Source of the DNA: Andalucia godoyi
Lineage: Eukaryota; Discoba; Jakobea; Jakobida; Andaluciidae
NCBI GenBank assembly: GCA_009859145.1
Contig: VRVR01000050.1
Coordinates: 173,448-237,447 of the forward strand
Direction of reading: 5' to 3'
DNA: 64,000 nt
Shown here one piece after another: positions 37,642 to 47,903 of the stretch. Every line of letters begins with the position of its first letter. Position 1 is the stretch's first letter. A program made the translations under genes and the position numbers. Under the pieces are notes generated by a model that did no database searches, was not told the origin of the DNA, and saw nothing but the letters and a program-made list of their open reading frames with translations.

Positions 37642-38759
37642 CCTACACGGAAACCACACGCTTACACACACCAAGAAACAGGCTTCTTTTTTTTATAGAA
37701 TAGGGAAGGGCTTTGGGTCTTTGACTTGGAGAATTCCGTACATTAAATCATGAACGAGATGCAAACGCCAGACCAATAGAAAACAAAACGAACCCTAAAA
37801 CCGAGAATTTGCAGCGCAATAAGGGAAAGAAACACACAACTTGGGGGGTTCCTCCTATATATCGAGCGAGAATGACGTATGTACTTGCCTGAGGATGGGC
37901 GACAAAAGGGGAGAGTCGTGGGTGAGAGAGGCTTATCCTTGAGAGAAGACGGGCAAAGGAACAGGCACGAAGGGTATCTTTCGATTGGCCGAGTGAGCGA
38001 CGGGACTGCTCTCCACAGCATTTTTTTCCTGGAAAGCAGGGAAAGGTTCTGCAAGTTGATCCTGTTCTGCCTGCACAGCATTTCGTGGACTTGCCATGCA
38101 AGGCACGGAGTGTCGACGTAAACGGATTTGCTGCGACGTCTCTATTTATGGGAACTTCCATAACTTGACAGATGCAAGCAAAATCTTCAGCCAACCTCCG
38201 CCGTAGAAGTGCTGTCAAAGCTGCTGCTTCCAGACACGTTGCGACAAAGGCTTGAAACATCGTGACATGACCACCAGCTGCCTCCGCTTGACGTCACTTC
38301 GTGCAGCGTACCAGGGTGGATGCATCCTGCGTTCTCCGAGTTTCTATAAAATGGAGGGTTGCGCGGGGAAGACTTCGGCAAGAACGGAGCGGTACGGGGG
38401 GGTCTGTTTGGCGGCGAAACGCTATTTAACGTCAAAAGAGGGGCACCTCGTGTCCTGCTGTTGTTGTCCTTGCTCTGGCTGCTGGTGTTTCGCCCACGAA
38501 TGGGGCACTCCTTCTTCTACTTTTTTCGACGCAGTTTCGCCATTGTAACTGTGTGTCCAGAGCTCGCAGAATGTGACCGCTTTGCATCCACCGCGCCCTC
38601 TTGCACTGGAAGCTGCGGACGCTGAAAGAAGGAAAGAAGCTGGAGAAGGCTTCTTCTTCTTTCTTCGTCTTCCTACTCCACCCATTCCCCCGTAATCCCC
38701 GGCGTCCACCGCGCACGCGCACAGTTTCGTGGCTGGAGAGACGGAGAGCTTGGGTGGGT
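37642..38759. other. Gene-poor interval (first part)
   Basis: About 1.1 kb 5' of the histidine kinase. Frames on both strands are short or cysteine/serine-rich, and none could be tied to a family. It probably includes the kinase promoter. A stretch from about 38420 to 38640 has long frames on several strands but no conserved motif. Confidence 0.4.
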
Positions 38760-39117
38760 TGGTTGGCACTGGAGGTCGCATTGAGAGCGGCCAGCGAGAT
38801 TTGGGATCTCGGAGATAAGTCCTCCAAGATGAATCTTTCTCCTAAACCAGATGAGAAACCGGAAATGCCTCTATTCGAGTTTCGCTTGTGCGATGGAACA
38901 CAAAACCCCCATCGCATCCCCGTGATGGACAAGTTGATTTCCTGTGCCGCTCCCTTGGGCACCGCTGTGGCTTTTTTTTGGTGGCAGTGCTTCCGCCAAA
39001 GTCCAAACGGGCGATGACAGGCTGTGCACTCGAACTTCCGACCGGACTTCAATGCTTCGACAAAAGCCCGGGGACAGATCCGCCATCCGTACCAAAAAAG
39101 AAACTTGACCGTGTGAG
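38760..39117 (+). pseudogene. Possible TnpB/Fanzor-like fragment
   Basis: In one frame there is ALEVALRAASEIWDLGD then KPEMPLFEFRL, a pattern like the 'A..A......K..F.F R' segment before the nuclease core of TnpB/Fanzor proteins. After a frame change at about 38890 comes CGFFLVAVLPPKSKRA followed by CALELPTGLQCFDKSPG, which aligns loosely with the RuvC-I motif ALDPGvRtFxTxYSPdG (Asp replaced by Glu). No RuvC-III or N-terminal block was found nearby. The match is weaker than at 9, 19 and 57 kb. Confidence 0.3.
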
Positions 39118-39801
39118 CTGACTGCACTCTGCGTCGCAGCACAGCCTCAGAAAAAACCGGGTCTCGCTGCACTCCAAGACTGCTTTTCCCTTCTCGTCTC
39201 TGTTGACCGGAGAGGTCTCCTCCCAGCCAAGAGAACGATCCATGTAGTCTCTCTCCTTCTCGCGCACCCGTTGTCATAGTCGCATTCCGCGTTGTGCGAC
39301 TGTCTGCGTGCAAAGCGGAAATAAACAAACAGTAACAGTAATTAAACATCCCCTCCTTTATTCTGTTTTTTCGCTTTCACAATCCCATGAGCACCCGAGC
39401 AGCGTGGTCAAGAACCCGTCTAATTAACCCCTGAAGTGACAATCCGAGATTGTGTATACATATATGTATATATCCGATTCAAATTTCATTGTCAAAACCC
39501 CAATATACTCGACCGGGCAACACAACGGTGCACACTCTGGAACCGCAAAGACCCGGGAAACGGGGGGTGGGTGCACACCAGCTCTTCAGAGAAGGGCTGT
39601 CGGTGCTCAGTGGAAGACGCTGAGCGCAGCGTCCGTGCGTTCCTGCAACCACGGACCTGTGACCCACTTCGGAAACGTCAAAAGAGTCAGTGTTTTGGCC
39701 GGCTGTAAAAAAACAAAAAGAACAAAAAGCTTATGTTCGCTGTGTCACCTGTCAGTCCGAGTCATTGAAATGGCAAGCAGTGACATTTTATATTTCTGTT
39801 T
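39118..39801. other. Gene-poor interval (second part)
   Basis: About 680 bp with a TATACATATATGTATATATC stretch near 39454-39473. No supported gene. It presumably includes the promoter of the calponin-homology gene. Confidence 0.4.
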
Positions 39802-40977
39802 ATGATAACGACGGGATACGTTGGGAGCAATTGCAGAGCAAGTACGGAGTGCCCACACATAGATAGATCGTACTGTGAAATGCTGGCGGTTGCATCGGAT
39901 GGAACGCGGGAGCGATCGGCGTCTCTTCGGCCCACGAATACGCAGGCGTGGATAACGATGCAGACGAACACGTTTTCTCGACGGGCAATGTCTGTGATGG
40001 CGTCTGCTCGATCGTCTACAGCCGATGGGGGTGGGTGTGAGGTTCGGTTTGATTTGCTTGCGAAGGATTCAGCGGCGGAGTCCTCTGAAATAGCATCGCA
40101 GCTTTACAGCCTGATTTACGCTGTGGGAGTTCGCGGCAATGCGGCATTCAGGCTCGTGGGCTGGCACAAGTCTCCAAAGTCGCATATGCAGCTCGTTGAG
40201 AATTTGAATATTGCAATGGGCGCCGTGAACGACTTTGCGAAGACGCTGGGAGCCAACGTGACGTTTTCGGCTCCGAATGTCTTAGAAAAGGACACGAAGC
40301 TCAATCTTGGCATGCTGTGGGTTCTGATTCGCAAGTACGGAAACTTGAACGATCGGGAGTTGCTAGAATGGTGCAGGACATCGTGCGGCCTGGACAGCGT
40401 AACGGATTTTGGCAAGTCTTGGAAAGACGGTAAAAACTTTGCGGCGATGATTGCGGTTCACGATCCGTCCGCACGGGAAGTGCTGGATGAGAAGGTTCGT
40501 GTGGCAGCTGACTCGATAGCCTCGTTGACCACCGTGCTTGATTTTGCACAGGAGAGGTATCACGTCCCCAAGCTGTTGGATCCAGACGAGATGCGAGCCA
40601 GTGACATGGTTGATGACAAGTCTATCATGACCTACATCTCTGCGTTGCGCGATGGACTAAAGAAGCATGTTAGCGGTCGTCTCATCGAGGTTCTTGGGGA
40701 CACAGCGCTCGATCGTGCAGCACTGCTGGCCAACATACGCGACTTTGATGCGTATCGATCGTGGACGAGCCAAAGGATCTTTGGTGCGGTGGATCGCGAG
40801 GAGTGCCAAGAGATTCTCGAGAACTACATGTCGTCAGTTGTTCGACGAGAAGCATTGGAATTCGCGTTCAAACTTGGGCCTGCGTTTTCAGAGGTCCGAA
40901 GCCGAATTATTGCCGACGAAGACTCGTGGATTATGCATCTTTCCGTGTTCGGAGACGGGATGAAGGCGGCGGTGTAA
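39802..40977 (+). CDS. Tandem calponin-homology (actin-binding) protein
   Basis: Up to 391 residues; the start is uncertain (ATGs at 39802 and 39880 both fit, and an upstream exon is possible). The end of a first CH domain is seen in MQLVENLNIAMGAVNDFAK and TKLNLGMLWVLIRKYG. The second CH domain carries LLEWCRTSCGL, DFGKSWKDGKNFAAMIAVHDP and ends VPKLLDPDEMRASDMVDDKSIMTYISAL, the layout of alpha-actinin/filamin-type actin-binding regions. The first domain looks shortened at its N-terminal side. About 120 helical residues of unknown nature follow, without spectrin or EF-hand repeats. It likely binds or bundles actin; a divergent actin gene lies 4 kb away. Confidence 0.82.
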   Translation: MITTGYVGSNCRASTECPHIDRSYCEMLAVASDGTRERSASLRPTNTQAWITMQTNTFSRRAMSVMASARSSTADGGGCEVRFDLLAKDSAAESSEIASQLYSLIYAVGVRGNAAFRLVGWHKSPKSHMQLVENLNIAMGAVNDFAKTLGANVTFSAPNVLEKDTKLNLGMLWVLIRKYGNLNDRELLEWCRTSCGLDSVTDFGKSWKDGKNFAAMIAVHDPSAREVLDEKVRVAADSIASLTTVLDFAQERYHVPKLLDPDEMRASDMVDDKSIMTYISALRDGLKKHVSGRLIEVLGDTALDRAALLANIRDFDAYRSWTSQRIFGAVDREECQEILENYMSSVVRREALEFAFKLGPAFSEVRSRIIADEDSWIMHLSVFGDGMKAAV

Positions 40978-41129
40978 GCTATCTAGGTTGCAGGCTCTTC
41001 ATAATGTACATTCTTCCCTTGCCTAACAAGACGACGAATTATTGTTATGTTTTCTTCGTTTTTTCTCTCCCCGGTTCTTTATTTGAGAAGGAAAAAAAAA
41101 TTCGCCCTTCCACCCTACGGAATTGAATC

Positions 41130-41247
41130 CTAAACGTAGGGATTCTCCTCTTCCACGGGGGATGCATTCTTGGTGGACGATCCTGCAGGCAGGAATTCTT
41201 CGTACGGATTATGAGACGCCGATTTGGGGGCAGCAGCAGCAGCAACA

Positions 41248-41295
<48 letters not shown>

Positions 41296-44171
41296 GGAGG
41301 GGGACCAAGTGGGAGTGCGGGCGCCGACGGAGTCGTCTGCTTCTGTACGCTCAAAACAGGAGGTGGAGGAACCGGTCTCGTAGCACTGGTGGACCGAGAG
41401 CGATTCTCAAACACTTCTGCCTGCGTGGCGGCACTCGGGTCAGGTTTCGCGTACGGGTTGGACGGGGACAGATGCTGCTGGAGACTGGCTGCTGCGGGGG
41501 CAGTCGCAACTGAAGCCTCGGCTGGAGCGTTTTGCTTGCTGGACTGCGGATGTGGCGCCGCACTTGGCTGAGAAGGCATAGGAGGCGCAGAAGGAGATGT
41601 ACAGGGGGCTGACGAGCCGAGTTGCGTTTGGGGCGGCGGAACAGCCGGCGGCGACTGGCTGACCACTGGTTTTGCATAAGGATTCGAAGCGGACAAATTG
41701 CTCAGTGCTGGCGCACTTGGTGGCTGACCAGCGCCCGAGTCATAAGAGCCATGGACTGGCTGGTTATGCTGTCCATACTGCTGTTGACTGGGCGATTGCG
41801 GGTGCTGTTGGCCTGGTGCTTGTTGCTGCGGCTGCTGTTGCTGCGGCTTGTTACCGCGAACGCGACCCATGACGGAATTAAGTGCATTCTTTGCCGATGC
41901 AACCGATTTGTTGTAACTGGCGACAACGGACTGTTTGGTATTTGAAATTTTTTGCTGCATCTGTAGTCCCATTGTGGCAACTCGCTCTTTTAGAGCAGCA
42001 GATTGCGTAGGCGACTGGAAATTGAAAGTTATGACGTCAGATGTCAGCAAAGGTGGTTGATAAACGGACAGGCGGAAGTCTGTAAACGGACGAGTGTTCG
42101 GAGGATTTGCCGCCCGGAATTTCTGCAAACGCCGAGACTGAGAATAGTCCGAGTACGCAATGATTGTGGACAGGAACGCAATGATGCCAATAGCCAGTGT
42201 CGTGTACTGGACCCCAAGATAACCGTTATCGCTCTCGGTCGTCTGACGATACTGGCCCTGGTAGGCAAGAATAGTAAGCGCCGCGCGCAAGACGACGGCA
42301 GCAGAGACAAAATGGATTGAGCCACGGGCACAATGATCCGAGAACATAGGAGGTCGCATGTACAATCGAAGAAGATTGAATTTGTCAACAAAATAGCTGA
42401 TGGCGGCAGAAAAGAAGCAAGGGATGAAGACAAACGGAATAATGGAGCCAAAGGCCATGCAAATCAGGAAGGTCTTGATAACGTACGCATATCTTTCCGA
42501 CAGAGAATACTGCGGATACTCCGCAGCCAATTCAAGATCTTTTTGAAAATGGGCCATGGACATTTTCACACGACGGAGAATATGAAATGCAGGATACCAC
42601 AGAATTTCCAAGACAATGTCTCCTACAGCCTCGAGAAGCACAATAAGAGAAATCGTCGCCGCCGCGTCCTTGTAGAACGTTGATTTTGAAGGCGAGTGAA
42701 TGGCCAAGATCACACCAACAGAGTTGATGCATTGCGCAAAGACCGTCTTCCAAAGAAGCGTTCGTTGACGAAGGGACTTGAAATGATGCATTTCGAACTT
42801 GGACAGCATTTCCAAAACTTCTTTCAAAATGCGGTTCGTAACAAAAACAGCAATCGAGGACAGGACGTCGAGTCCAACATTGTTCGTACTTGTCTGGGCC
42901 GACTGCAGACCGTAAACAATTGCAAAGGAAATTAAAATAATTACAATTGAAATGAAAGCAGACGCGAGGAATCTCCAGAAGCGGGAAGCGCTCGAGACAG
43001 CCAAGTTTTCCCACACCACGTCGGAAGGTTCAGCAGGGATAGAGCACTTGACATACTTGTTCTGGAATTTGCGATGTGCTGTATTGGGGGCCAAATACGA
43101 AAGCGCGACGGCATGATTCAGGTCGGCGAGACAGGCGTCTCGTTGCTGCTCAGTCAGGAAGGTCACAAATGCTTGGCCGGTGCACTTGTACTTCTTCTGC
43201 TTCAACACGGCAATCTTCCGCCGCACCGACGACAGCTCCAACTCGTACTCGCACTGACCCTTCCACGTGCAGGGAACCATTTTTCCTTTTTGCTTAGCAG
43301 CTTCAAATCGATAAATCTGCATCTTGATCGCCTTTTCCTTTTCAATTTTCTCGCAAAGTGCAGAAAAGTTCAAAGAGATGGCAACCGTGACAACCTGACC
43401 GTACCGCGAGAAGAAGGATGCCAAGTCGACGGGATCCGTTGCAGTTGGCGGCAGGTTGGTAACGTGAACAGAATAGTCCGCAGTAGTGATTGCAGAGACA
43501 TCAATCTTCATCGCTGACATTTGCTGACGCTCACGATACCACAGCATCACGCAGAAGAACAGCACCGCGGAGCCCAAGTCTGCGACCGAAAGCCAGAGAG
43601 GCGGTCGCTCCGCTCCCAGGTTCCCCATGGAGAACTTTCCAAAGATGCTTTCTGTGGACATTGCTGTTCCTTTGGAGAAGATGACAATTGCTGGGATGGC
43701 AAGGACAAAGAAAAGCAACAGGATCCATGCAATAGCCTTGCAAAACCGTAAGAACAAGCCAATGCCCACTCCCAAGAACGACAAGTTCCGCGAAAACCCC
43801 CAATATCTCCATTCCTTCACTTTCATGTTCGCGTGATTTGCACTCTCCACAAACCGCATGCAATCCGCTTTGAATACTGCCACGCGTTTATTGCAGTTCA
43901 GATCAAACTCCGGCTCCGCAGTGTACGCAACCTGTGCAACCGACGGGTTTTCCTGAAGCGCCAAGTTCTCCGAAAGGTACGTAGGGGGCTGCAGCGTAGT
44001 CGAGGAGCGGTCATAGCAGTCCACATACACGCCATTTGCGCTGACCGACCCACTCTCCGCCGCATTGTCCACTGTCAGCATGTCGTTCGCATCCGATGCA
44101 GGAGACCTCGCTTCCTCTGATCTGCCTGCTGTCAATGTCCCATAATCCTGAGACGGAGAGGATGGAAGCAT
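41130..44171 (-). CDS. OSCA/TMEM63-like mechanosensitive channel family protein
   Basis: 1013 residues from the ATG at 44171. An acidic N-terminal region is followed by a helix near 150-175 (FCKAIAWILLLFFVLAIPAIVIF) and another near 200. A cytosolic RRM-like domain starts DYSVHVTNLPPTATDPVDLASFFSRYG. It contains a paired-helix hairpin and TGQAFVTFLTEQQRDACL, then AEPSDVVWENLAV, the signature before the channel helices in OSCA/TMEM63/Csc1. At least six hydrophobic helices follow (430-720). The last 270 residues are Pro/Gln/Ser-rich and disordered, with four NPY motifs (SNPYAKP twice, HNPYEEF, and NPYV at the C-terminus). The family forms stretch- or osmotically-activated cation channels. The start codon follows a hexanucleotide repeat on this strand. 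Confidence 0.8.
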
Positions 44172-44191
44172 CTCTGAAGCGCGCAAATACC

Positions 44192-44250
44192 CAAATCCAA
44201 ATCCAAATCCAAATCCAAATCCAAATCCAAATCCAAATCCAAATCCAAAT
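44192..44250 (-). repeat. Hexanucleotide (GGATTT)n tract
   Basis: A regular AAATCC repeat on the plus strand (GGATTT on the coding strand of the OSCA-like gene), continuing in degenerate form to about 44312. It ends 20 bases from that gene's start codon. Confidence 0.95.
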
Positions 44251-44312
44251 CAAAATCCATAATCCAAATCCACAATCAAAATCCATAATCCAAATCCAAA
44301 TCAAAATCAAAA

Positions 44313-44671
44313 ATGAGACACACAGCAGTAATACAAAAGACACATATTGTTGTATTAGCTACTTTTCTTGGGCACTGTCATCAGGACATGTCACTCTGAT
44401 GGGGATCGAATCCCTTTTCAAGACTCAAAGCCTCAAGGCCTCTTCTTGTGCTCAACAGCAGATTTGCAATGTGCTTGTCACTCTTGAGAATCAACTTTGA
44501 AAAAGCTCGTGTCTTGCATACGAATTTTCCTTGAAATAGGAGAACGTCGTCATTCCCCCTCAAGGTTTCCAGATCTTTCTTTCTTTTTCTTCTTTCTTCA
44601 TTTTTATCGACAACAAGCTTCATCACTCTGGCGATCGATCGAATCCAAACCTCCGATTGATCAAAAGCAGC

Positions 44672-44734
<63 letters not shown>

Positions 44735-44748
44735 TAGCAACAACGAGA
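44313..44748. promoter_or_regulatory. Divergent promoter interval between channel and actin genes
   Basis: About 435 bp containing the divergent promoters. It ends in a CAACAG repeat beside the actin start codon. No extra gene was accepted; a frame extending the actin N-terminus through the repeat is not credible. Confidence 0.5.
44680..44739 (+). repeat. (CAACAG)n tract upstream of actin
   Basis: A hexanucleotide CAG/CAA-type repeat ending about 10 bases before the actin start codon. Confidence 0.93.
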
Positions 44749-45870
44749 ATGTCAACGGACGTCACAGCGCTTGTGATCGACAATGGGTCTGGAATGACCA
44801 AGGCTGGCTTTGCGGGCGACGACGCGCCTCGTGCTGCGGTTCCGGCGATTGTAGGCCGTCCGCGCTTCCAGAATGCAATGCTTGGAACGGGACAGAAAAA
44901 GCTCTATGTCGGGGAAGAGGCGCAGGCCAAGCGAGGAATCTTGTCAATGACCTATCCCATTGCGCACGGAATCGTCACAAACTGGGACGACATGTGCTCT
45001 GTGTGGCACCACGTGTTCTACAACGAACTTCGTGTGGATCCTTCCGAGCACCCAATCATGCTTACCGAAGCGCCTTTGAATCCAAAGATCAATCGCGAGA
45101 AGATGACGCAAATCATGTTCGAAACATTCAATGCCCCAAAGTTCTACGTCGCAATTCAAGCAGTGTTAGCCCTCTACTCTGCAGGTCGCACAACGGGTGT
45201 GGTGTTCGATGCCGGAGACGGAGTGTCGCACACGGTTCCGATCTACGAAGGGTTTGCGCTGCCGCATGCAGTCCAGCGCATCAATCTTGCAGGCCGTGAT
45301 CTCACCTACCAGCTGCAGCGCTTGCTGACAGAAAGCGGAATATCACTGACAAACTCTGCCGAGCTGGAGATCGTGCGTGACATCAAGGAAAAACTGTGTT
45401 ATGCTGCCATCGACTACGACGCCGAAATGCAGCGCCCGATCAGCGAGATTGAGAAACAGTACGATCTTCCGGACGGCACGAAAATCACTGTAGGAACGGA
45501 GCGCTTCCGCTGTGCAGAGACGCTGTTCCAGCCGCAGTTTATGGGTCTTGAGCCGCCGGGTGTCCACGAAGCACTGCACAACTCGATCCAGATCTGCGAC
45601 ATCGACATCCGTCGCGATCTGTACTCGAACATTGTCCTGTCCGGTGGCACAACCATGATCAGGGGATTCGCGGACCGCATGCACAAGGAAATGGCTCGCC
45701 TGGCACCGCCGGCCGTGCACACCAAAGTCATCGCGCCGGATGAACGCAAGTTTGCAGTGTGGATCGGTGGCTCCATTCTTGCGTCTCTTCAGACATTCGA
45801 ATCCATGTGGATCACTCGCCAGGAGTACGAAGAAGTCGGTCCGCAGATCGTTCATCGGCGCTGCATTTAA
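44749..45870 (+). CDS. ACT: Divergent actin
   Basis: 373 residues, about the usual 375. It begins [20 protein letters not shown], and the phosphate-binding loops [15 protein letters not shown] and [18 protein letters not shown] are intact. [38 protein letters not shown] and [17 protein letters not shown] are clearly actin, and the end [10 protein letters not shown] mirrors the canonical GPSIVHRKCF. The D-loop reads [20 protein letters not shown] and a hydrophobic segment [20 protein letters not shown] departs from most conventional actins. No insertions typical of actin-related proteins are seen, so it is called actin rather than an Arp. Polymer-forming ability is expected but not shown. Confidence 0.93.
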   Translation: MSTDVTALVIDNGSGMTKAGFAGDDAPRAAVPAIVGRPRFQNAMLGTGQKKLYVGEEAQAKRGILSMTYPIAHGIVTNWDDMCSVWHHVFYNELRVDPSEHPIMLTEAPLNPKINREKMTQIMFETFNAPKFYVAIQAVLALYSAGRTTGVVFDAGDGVSHTVPIYEGFALPHAVQRINLAGRDLTYQLQRLLTESGISLTNSAELEIVRDIKEKLCYAAIDYDAEMQRPISEIEKQYDLPDGTKITVGTERFRCAETLFQPQFMGLEPPGVHEALHNSIQICDIDIRRDLYSNIVLSGGTTMIRGFADRMHKEMARLAPPAVHTKVIAPDERKFAVWIGGSILASLQTFESMWITRQEYEEVGPQIVHRRCI

Positions 45871-46088
45871 CGATCCAGCTGGCCTTTTCCACATCTCCGC
45901 CTTCGTCGGGAACTCGGATATTTTTGTTGTTGTTGTCTCTCTCTCTTTTTTTTGTTTGTCTGTGTCAGCGTCTGTGCCTCTGCGTGCGTGTGTGCGCGCA
46001 TGTGTGATTGCATTTTGCGCATCTTTTCATCCAGCAAGGCGATATTTGTGAGAGTAAATGCACTTTGGACAAACCGTCATCCTCCCTG

Positions 46089-46568
46089 CTAGTTCTTCAT
46101 GGGTCTCTGTTCCGGAACAGAATCCCATGTCGGCAACATTCGTCTGCGCACCACTCTCGTTGCCGTCGCCATTTCCTGCAACTTTGCACACACATTTTCA
46201 AAGAGGCTCAGTGCCTCTGCAAGCCTCAGGTACTGGGAGCGGACGCCCGTTTTTGGCTTGCACACCAGTACAGAGTCGACTGCATCAAACCAGAAATTGC
46301 CAATGGGAAATGCCATCCGCAGTTCATGCTCGATTGCTCGATAGTCGTATCCAGCTTCCTCCAAGCACGCATCCACCATTGCAGAGAGCATCACGCGAAA
46401 TTCCCAGTCTGGAAGCACAAAGTAAAACAGCCCTTCAAACGCATCGCAAGAATGCCAAAAGCTCAGACGCTGGCCATGCAATGTATCCTCGAGAATCTCA
46501 CACACCTGCCCATCCTCGAAGTTTGCACGCAACTCTTGCAAATCCCATTCTATTTTCGGAACCTCCAT
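46089..46568 (-). CDS. Unknown 159-residue protein
   Basis: From the ATG at 46568 it reads MEVPKIEWDLQELRANFEDG, followed by alternating hydrophobic and acidic helices (LEDTLHGQRLSFWHSCDAF, WEFRVMLSAMVDACLEEAGYD). Longer in-frame upstream sequence is pure repeat (Arg-Glu run) and was rejected. The C-terminal third has SQYLRLAEALSLFENVCAKLQ and a basic tail. No family recognised. It converges on actin and diverges from the Yippee gene; a GA-repeat abuts its start. Confidence 0.55.
   Translation of the reverse strand: MEVPKIEWDLQELRANFEDGQVCEILEDTLHGQRLSFWHSCDAFEGLFYFVLPDWEFRVMLSAMVDACLEEAGYDYRAIEHELRMAFPIGNFWFDAVDSVLVCKPKTGVRSQYLRLAEALSLFENVCAKLQEMATATRVVRRRMLPTWDSVPEQRPMKN

Positions 46569-46596
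<28 letters not shown>
46569..46596 (-). repeat. (GA)n tract directly before a start codon
   Basis: A CT run on the plus strand (GA on the coding strand) touching the ATG at 46568, followed upstream by a CAGACA segment. Confidence 0.95.
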
Positions 46597-46599
<3 letters not shown>

Positions 46600-47039
46600 G
46601 TTGTTTCCCACACGCAGCAGCATGCACAAGAATAATCAGTGCTCTCATGCTGGGTTCCCGACTCGATTAAAAACATGCCCTCTCAATTAAATCTGGTCCA
46701 TGACTCCGCAAGCACCACCCCCTCCTCCCAGCATCACCTCGCAGCATCACAGCGCAAAAAGTCCGGCAGTCCGACGCGGGCTCGTCCCGAATCCTTTCCA
46801 TTTGCAGTTGGTCGAACTTGTACGTTCCACGTTCGGAAATTTCCCGACGTTCTTTCACTCATTCGGGTACCGTACAACCCGACTTCACAAAGAACCGAAA
46901 CACCCCGTCGAAGGGATGCTCCACACACACATACACACACCGCATGTTCAATGTATTTCCCCTTTCCACGCTCTTTGTTATTCTTGAAACCCTGAAAAAT
47001 TGCCCCTCACTGCGATTGCACATCCATTTTCAATAAAAT
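46597..47039. promoter_or_regulatory. Divergent promoter interval
   Basis: About 440 bp between the unknown minus-strand gene and Yippee. It contains CAC/ACACAC-type sequence near 46920-46945. No gene seen. Confidence 0.45.
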
Positions 47040-47393
47040 ATGGGAAAGGTGCACAAACGGTTTCTTCGAGGGCACTGCGTATATTCGTGTGCACGCTGTG
47101 GAACGCACTTGACGACCGTCGATTCTGTTGTGTCCAAGTCCTTTCAGGGCCGCACAGGGAAGGCCTTTCTGTTTTCCTCGGTTGTAAATGTCCATTCTGG
47201 CAGAGTTGAAGAAAGAATGCTCATGACGGGTCTTCACTCAGTGTGCGACGTCTACTGCGTGTGCTGCGGTACAATCGTGGGCTGGCTGTATGTCCATGCA
47301 TTTGAAGAGAGCCAGAAGTTCAAGGTCGGAAAATACATTCTGGAAATGGCCCTGGTCTCGGAAGACGCAGGCGGTGGGTCTGACGGAGAGTAA
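47040..47393 (+). CDS. Yippee-family zinc-binding protein
   Basis: 117 residues starting MGKVHKRFLRG. It carries the Yippee fold with two CxxC pairs, YSCARCGTHL (about 16-25) and VYCVCCGTIVGW (about 71-82), which together bind one zinc. SFQGRTGKAFLFSSVVNV and EESQKFKVGKYILEMALV are near-invariant family blocks. Yippee proteins are ubiquitous in eukaryotes; the relatives YPEL5 and Moh1 associate with GID/CTLH ubiquitin-ligase complexes, but a specific role here is unknown. Confidence 0.95.
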   Translation: MGKVHKRFLRGHCVYSCARCGTHLTTVDSVVSKSFQGRTGKAFLFSSVVNVHSGRVEERMLMTGLHSVCDVYCVCCGTIVGWLYVHAFEESQKFKVGKYILEMALVSEDAGGGSDGE

Positions 47394-47814
47394 CCGCATC
47401 CAAATCCGCATCTCACTCTCTGTTCGCCTCGTTGTGGCATCTGTTCTGACTTTTTGCCCATAGTGGCATCTGCTCTGAGGGCCCCTTTCAAACTGTTTTT
47501 TTATTTTTATTTTTATTATTTTATTAAATTCAAATTTATTTCCCTTTTCCCTCACTGTCATACTGCGTACTGTGTGGCATCGTGTGCTTTGTTTGCATGT
47601 AAACAGTATCTGTCCCGACTTTCTCTGGATTGTTGATCGTTCACCCGCTGTACAGAATGGGGCATAATAGGGATTTGCTTCTGTGTGCGAGTGCAAGCAA
47701 CTCAAGTGCATACTTGCGTAGGCTTCAACTCCCGTGGAGTGCTCGCGCCAAGACTGCAGACCTCGTGCGCGGGCGATACGAATTTTTGGCGTTTTGGGGA
47801 GCGAGCGAGCGAGC

Positions 47815-47900
<86 letters not shown>
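47394..47900. promoter_or_regulatory. Interval upstream of the dynamin-like gene
   Basis: About 500 bp, A/T-rich near 47490-47545. Its final 100 bases are a GAGA-type repeat. No gene accepted. Confidence 0.45.
47801..47900 (+). repeat. (GA)n tract directly before a start codon
   Basis: Almost 100 bases of GAGA with occasional GAAA, beginning as GAGC units, ending at the base before the ATG at 47901. Confidence 0.97.

Positions 47901-47903
<3 letters not shown>

Noticed and set aside
38432-39349. 305-residue frame on the minus strand with a CxxC pair
   Set aside because: Composition is irregular, no conserved motif, and it overlaps possible nuclease-relic sequence on the other strand. It could still be real, but support is lacking.
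44192-44250. Telomere-like repeat
   Set aside because: The unit GGATTT is not a standard telomere repeat, and coding genes lie on both sides.
44096-44343. Ile-Trp repeat protein antisense/sense of the hexanucleotide tract
   Set aside because: A frame created purely by the AAATCC repeat.
44497-44748. N-terminal extension of actin
   Set aside because: It runs through the CAACAG repeat; conserved actin sequence begins at 44749.
47630-47900. N-terminal extension of the dynamin-like protein through the GA repeat
   Set aside because: Arg-Glu runs come from GAGA repeats; the ATG right after the repeat starts a plausible presequence.
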